Assembly (NCBI GenBank): GCA_947177685.1
Contig: CAMWVE010000016.1
Coordinates: forward strand, 1-58,004
Origin: an uncultured Porphyromonadaceae bacterium
GTDB lineage: Bacteria; Bacteroidota; Bacteroidia; Bacteroidales; Muribaculaceae
DNA length: 58,004 bases
Direction: 5' to 3'
Position 1 is the stretch's first letter. Every line of letters begins with the position of its first letter. Positions 55,504 to 58,004 of this stretch are shown one piece after another. Made by a program: the position numbers and the translations under genes. The notes beneath the pieces are model-generated. The model ran no database searches. It had not been told where the DNA came from and worked only from the letters and a program-made list of their open reading frames with translations.

Positions 55504-57217
55504 TTATCTCCTTTACCAGCAGCTGAATGGCACCGTTGCCTCCATGGCGCCGGTTGTCCTCGATGGTGTAGCAGATGTCAAACGGTTTCTGAGAGTGGAT
55601 GTAGTCGAAGAACTGCCCTTTGTTGAAGGCTATGCCGTTGAACACCTTGCCTGAGGTGTCATCGACCAGTTCAAGCTTGATATGCTCCAAGTTGCGTCCT
55701 ACCAGCTTGCTTGTGCCGAAGTCGAGCACGTTGCGGGTGCAGAACACCGGCTTTGTGTTGCCGGGTCCGTAGGGGTTGAAGCGTCGGAGCAGCGTGAGGA
55801 ATTCCGGAGTGATGTCGGCGAAGTTGATGTAGGCGTCGATGTCGAGCTGCGGATGGAGCTGCGAGGGGAGTATGTTCGCTGCCACATATTCTTCGAAACG
55901 GCGCTTGAACTCAGGGATGTTCTCCTCTTTGAGCGACAGCCCCACGGCATAGGTGTGACCGCCGAAGTTTTCAAGCAGGTCGCGTGCCGATTCAACAGCT
56001 TTGTAGACATCGAAACCTTGCACGGAGCGCGATGAGCCGGTAGCGAGACCGTCTGACAGGGTCAGCACCACCGATGGCTTGTAGTAGAGTTCGGTGATAC
56101 GCGACGCCACAATGCCTATGATGCCTTTGTGCCAGTCCTTGTTGTAGATGACAATGGATTTCTGCTCCTGCAGTTTGTCACCGCGAGCCTCCAGAATGGC
56201 ATTCGCCTCCTCGGTGATACGCTTGTCGAGTTCCTTGCGGTCCTTGTTGTACTGGTCAATGGCACGGGCTTTGGCGAGAGCTTCGCTGAAATCGCGTGCC
56301 ACGAGGAGTTCTACCGCTTCGCTTCCGCACTGCATGCGTCCGGAGGCATTGATGCGCGGACCAATCTTGAAAATCAGGTCGCTTACCGTGATTTCCTTGC
56401 CTGACAGCTGACAGATTTTGATGATGGCGCGAAGCCCCAGATTGGGATTGCTGTTAAGGCGTTTCAGCCCGTGGAAAGTCATGATGCGGTTCTCGTCGAC
56501 CATAGGCACAATGTCAGCGGCGATGCTGACAGCCACCAAGTCAAGCATACCTTCAAGTTCGGTGGTGGGTATACCGTTGCTCATGGCAAACGCCTGCATG
56601 AACTTGTAGCCTACGCCGCAACCCGACAGATGCCGGCAGGGATAGGTGCTCGACTCCAGTTTGGGATTGAGGATTGCGGTGGCGTTGGGAAGCTCCTCAT
56701 CAGGGACATGGTGGTCGCAGATGATGAAGTCGATGCCTTTGCTTTTGGCATATTCCACCTCGCCGTTAGCCTTGATTCCGCAATCAAGGATGATAACAAG
56801 TTTCACATCCTGCTCGGCGAATTCGTCGATGGCACGGAACGAAACGCCGTAGCCCTCGTCGTCACGCGTGGGGATGTAAAACTCCACGTTTGAATAAAAG
56901 ATACGCAGGTACTTGTAGACCAGCGCCACGGCAGTAGTGCCGTCGACGTCATAGTCACCGAATACCATGATCTTTTCTTTAGACCCCATGGCGCGATTCA
57001 AGCGCTCCACAGCCTTGTCCATATCGGGCATAAGGAACGGGTCGTGAAGGTCACGGAGCGAAGGTCGAAAAAACTTTTCGGCTTCCTCCACCGTGGTAAT
57101 TCCACGCTCCACCAGCAGCTCACTTATGGGCGGGCAAGTGGCGTACTTTGTCGCCAGTGCCGACTGCGCGTCTTGTTCTTCGGATGTCAGGGGTAAGTAA
57201 TTCCATTTACTTATCAT
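55493..57217 (-). CDS. recJ: Single-stranded-DNA-specific exonuclease RecJ
   Basis: This 574-aa DHH-family 5'-3' ssDNA exonuclease shows [20 protein letters not shown] (motif I), [33 protein letters not shown] (DHH) and [11 protein letters not shown]. The C-terminal half has the DHHA1 and OB-fold-like segments. With RecQ it processes ends for RecF-pathway repair. A 210-nt structured region lies upstream. Confidence 0.95.
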
Positions 57218-57257
57218 TTATGTCGTTTTTTTATTATCAAGCGAGCAGCTGAAGTCT

Positions 57258-57434
57258 CGGAAATCCAAGACCACAGCGGGGAGAGATGGATATGTGTGGC
57301 ATATCCGCAGCGCGGATATACACTGATTACGATGCCCGAAAAGAGTTCCGACTCATCCGAGGCACCGCGGCAATTATATATAATCAGCCCGTAACAGACT
57401 GTGGTTCAATGCGTAACCATGCTGAGGCTTTCCG
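57258..57434 (-). ncRNA. Structured RNA candidate upstream of recJ
   Basis: Several complementary segments nest between recJ and the repeat array: CGGAAA/TTTCCG (57258-57263 with 57429-57434), CCACAG/CTGTGG (57271-57276 with 57399-57404), ATATCCGC/GCGGATAT (57301-57308 with 57312-57319) and CTGATTA/TAATCAG (57323-57329 with 57381-57387). GGATAT at 57288-57293 can pair with ATATCC at 57301-57306 instead, giving two exclusive hairpins. It could be a leader of recJ-recQ or a free ncRNA; the strand is assumed. No ORF is convincing. Confidence 0.45.
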
Positions 57435-57486
57435 GATTGCAGGAGAGACAGAATCAGCCGTTTGCAAGGGTCACTAAATTAATCTA

Positions 57487-57494
57487 CAAAATTA
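57487..57494 (-). promoter_or_regulatory. -7 box candidate for recJ leader/ncRNA
   Basis: TAATTTTG on the minus strand matches TAnnTTTG and lies about 50 nt before the structured region. No clear -33. Confidence 0.4.
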
Positions 57495-57548
57495 ATTATT
57501 TTTTTTGGTTTTGAGGGTATATGATATTATAAAAAAACATAATCTGCT

Positions 57549-57672
57549 CCGATGACCCGGAGAACTCCGAGAGCTCTGAAAACACCGATAACTCTGAAAG
57601 CTCGGAGAACTCCGAGAACTCCGACAGCTCTGAAAACAACAATAACTCTGAAAGCTCGGAGAACTCCGATAA
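57549..57672. repeat. GARARCTCyGA low-complexity tandem array
   Basis: About 120 bp are built of 9-bp-spaced GAGAACTCC/GAGAGCTCT/GAAAACAC units. Read on plus in one frame they encode Asp/Glu/Asn/Ser runs (ENSESSENTDNSESSENS...), with a stop just upstream and no start codon. On minus they read Ser-Glu-Leu-Phe. Neither frame looks like a real gene. Confidence 0.75.
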
Positions 57673-57677
57673 AAACA

Positions 57678-57705
57678 GAGGACCCGCCACCACGGCGAGT
57701 CCTCT
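57678..57705 (-). terminator. Terminator of inositol-3-phosphate synthase
   Basis: AGAGGACCCGCC pairs imperfectly with GGCGAGTCCTCT. On the minus strand it is followed by TGTTTTT, 25 nt past the stop codon. Confidence 0.75.
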
Positions 57706-57729
57706 GACTTGTTTTATGTTAGGTTTAAT

Positions 57730-58004
57730 TTAGTCGATGAGTTCATCAGCTTTATAACCACCCATCTCGCGGATAGCGTTCTTCAGCATAACATACTGCT
57801 GGAAGAGGTGGTTAACGGGTACTTCGCCTTTGGTGTAGTCGTGCATCGGGCTCTTCAGGAAGAAAGAGAGGAAGCGCTGGATGCCGTAGCGACCTGAACG
57901 TGCAGCGAGGTCGCTCAGGAGCACGAGGTCAAGGCAAAGGGGAGCTGCGAGGATTGAGTCGCGGCAGAGGAAGTTGATCTTGATCTGCATGGGGTAGCCC
58001 ATCC
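57730..58004 (-). CDS. Inositol-3-phosphate synthase, 3' part
   Basis: The visible 90 C-terminal residues contain GYPMQIKINFLCRDSILAAPLCLDLVLLSDLA and end NAIREMGGYKADELID, matching the end of myo-inositol-1-phosphate synthase. This NAD-dependent enzyme makes inositol-3-phosphate from glucose-6-phosphate and in gut Bacteroidota feeds phosphatidylinositol and inositol-sphingolipid synthesis. The gene continues beyond the window, and the 5' end is missing. Confidence 0.85.
   Translation of the reverse strand, partial: MGYPMQIKINFLCRDSILAAPLCLDLVLLSDLAARSGRYGIQRFLSFFLKSPMHDYTKGEVPVNHLFQQYVMLKNAIREMGGYKADELID

Noticed and set aside
57496-57693. Minus-strand ORF of Ser-Glu-Leu-Phe repeats
   Set aside because: It is the reverse reading of a low-complexity array, overlaps a terminator, and has no signal, start context or domain.

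Overview
This is a Bacteroidota chromosome segment, most likely order Bacteroidales and plausibly a Muribaculaceae-like gut lineage. The evidence is: promoters of the TTTG-N19/20-TAnnTTTG type in front of many genes, absence of obvious Shine-Dalgarno sequences, and lineage-typical proteins (DUF4827, FISUMP, LptE next to a sigma-54 activator, single-chain RibBA, inositol-3-phosphate synthase, a T9SS-like C-terminal tail). The family-level placement is inference. Most of the window is core genome.

Layout. Positions 1-373 hold intergenic repeats. Positions 374-10148 are all on the minus strand, read from high to low coordinates: tsaD, cinA, the arginine block (argR, a GNAT acyltransferase, argG, argC), then hflX, dgt and a TPM-domain membrane protein. 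An initiator tRNA (10474-10548), a FadL-type outer-membrane transporter and a small barrel protein follow, also minus. From 12952 the plus strand carries namZ-like, folA, pgi, gmd-fcl (GDP-L-fucose synthesis) and rpmH. An accessory island (about 18.9-20.1 kb) has three tiny overlapping genes: DUF3791, DUF3990 and an unrecognised 72-aa protein. The plus strand then continues with a GlsA-like acyltransferase, a sigma-54-type regulator, lptE, a TPR-like protein, a secreted endonuclease I, and rnz-tadA-metH. Between 31.4 and 34 kb lie a GT4 glycosyltransferase, tRNA-Ala, a decayed MNT/HEPN module and a DUF6291-like protein. Two secreted proteins follow, then minus-strand glmM, DUF4827 and nrnA, and a MATE transporter lying between 48-bp direct repeats. 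The plus-strand run 40.8-53.3 kb holds an LptF/G permease, ribBA, a His-rich protein, a CusBAC-like metal efflux system, a DUF4377 lipoprotein, an M3 peptidase and an FNT channel. The window ends on the minus strand with recJ-recQ and the 3' end of inositol-3-phosphate synthase.

How genes work together. argR/GNAT/argG/argC form an arginine regulon unit. rnz, tadA and metH overlap and are co-transcribed. recJ-recQ is a recombinational repair pair with a long, apparently structured leader. The efflux genes 43939-50298 look like one metal-stress operon in which a His/Cys-rich periplasmic protein and a His-rich adaptor could hand metal to the pump.

Best candidates for something undescribed: (1) the DUF3791-DUF3990-small protein cassette, framed by two copies of a GTGTGTCAAAATGC hairpin repeat, possibly a toxin-antitoxin or defence unit with an ADP-ribosyltransferase-like effector; (2) the roughly 200-nt structured region upstream of recJ with mutually exclusive pairings; (3) the MATE gene between 48-bp repeats; (4) a repeat array at 57.55-57.67 kb that would encode Ser/Glu/Asn-rich peptide. 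All calls are from reading the sequence; no database searches were run.
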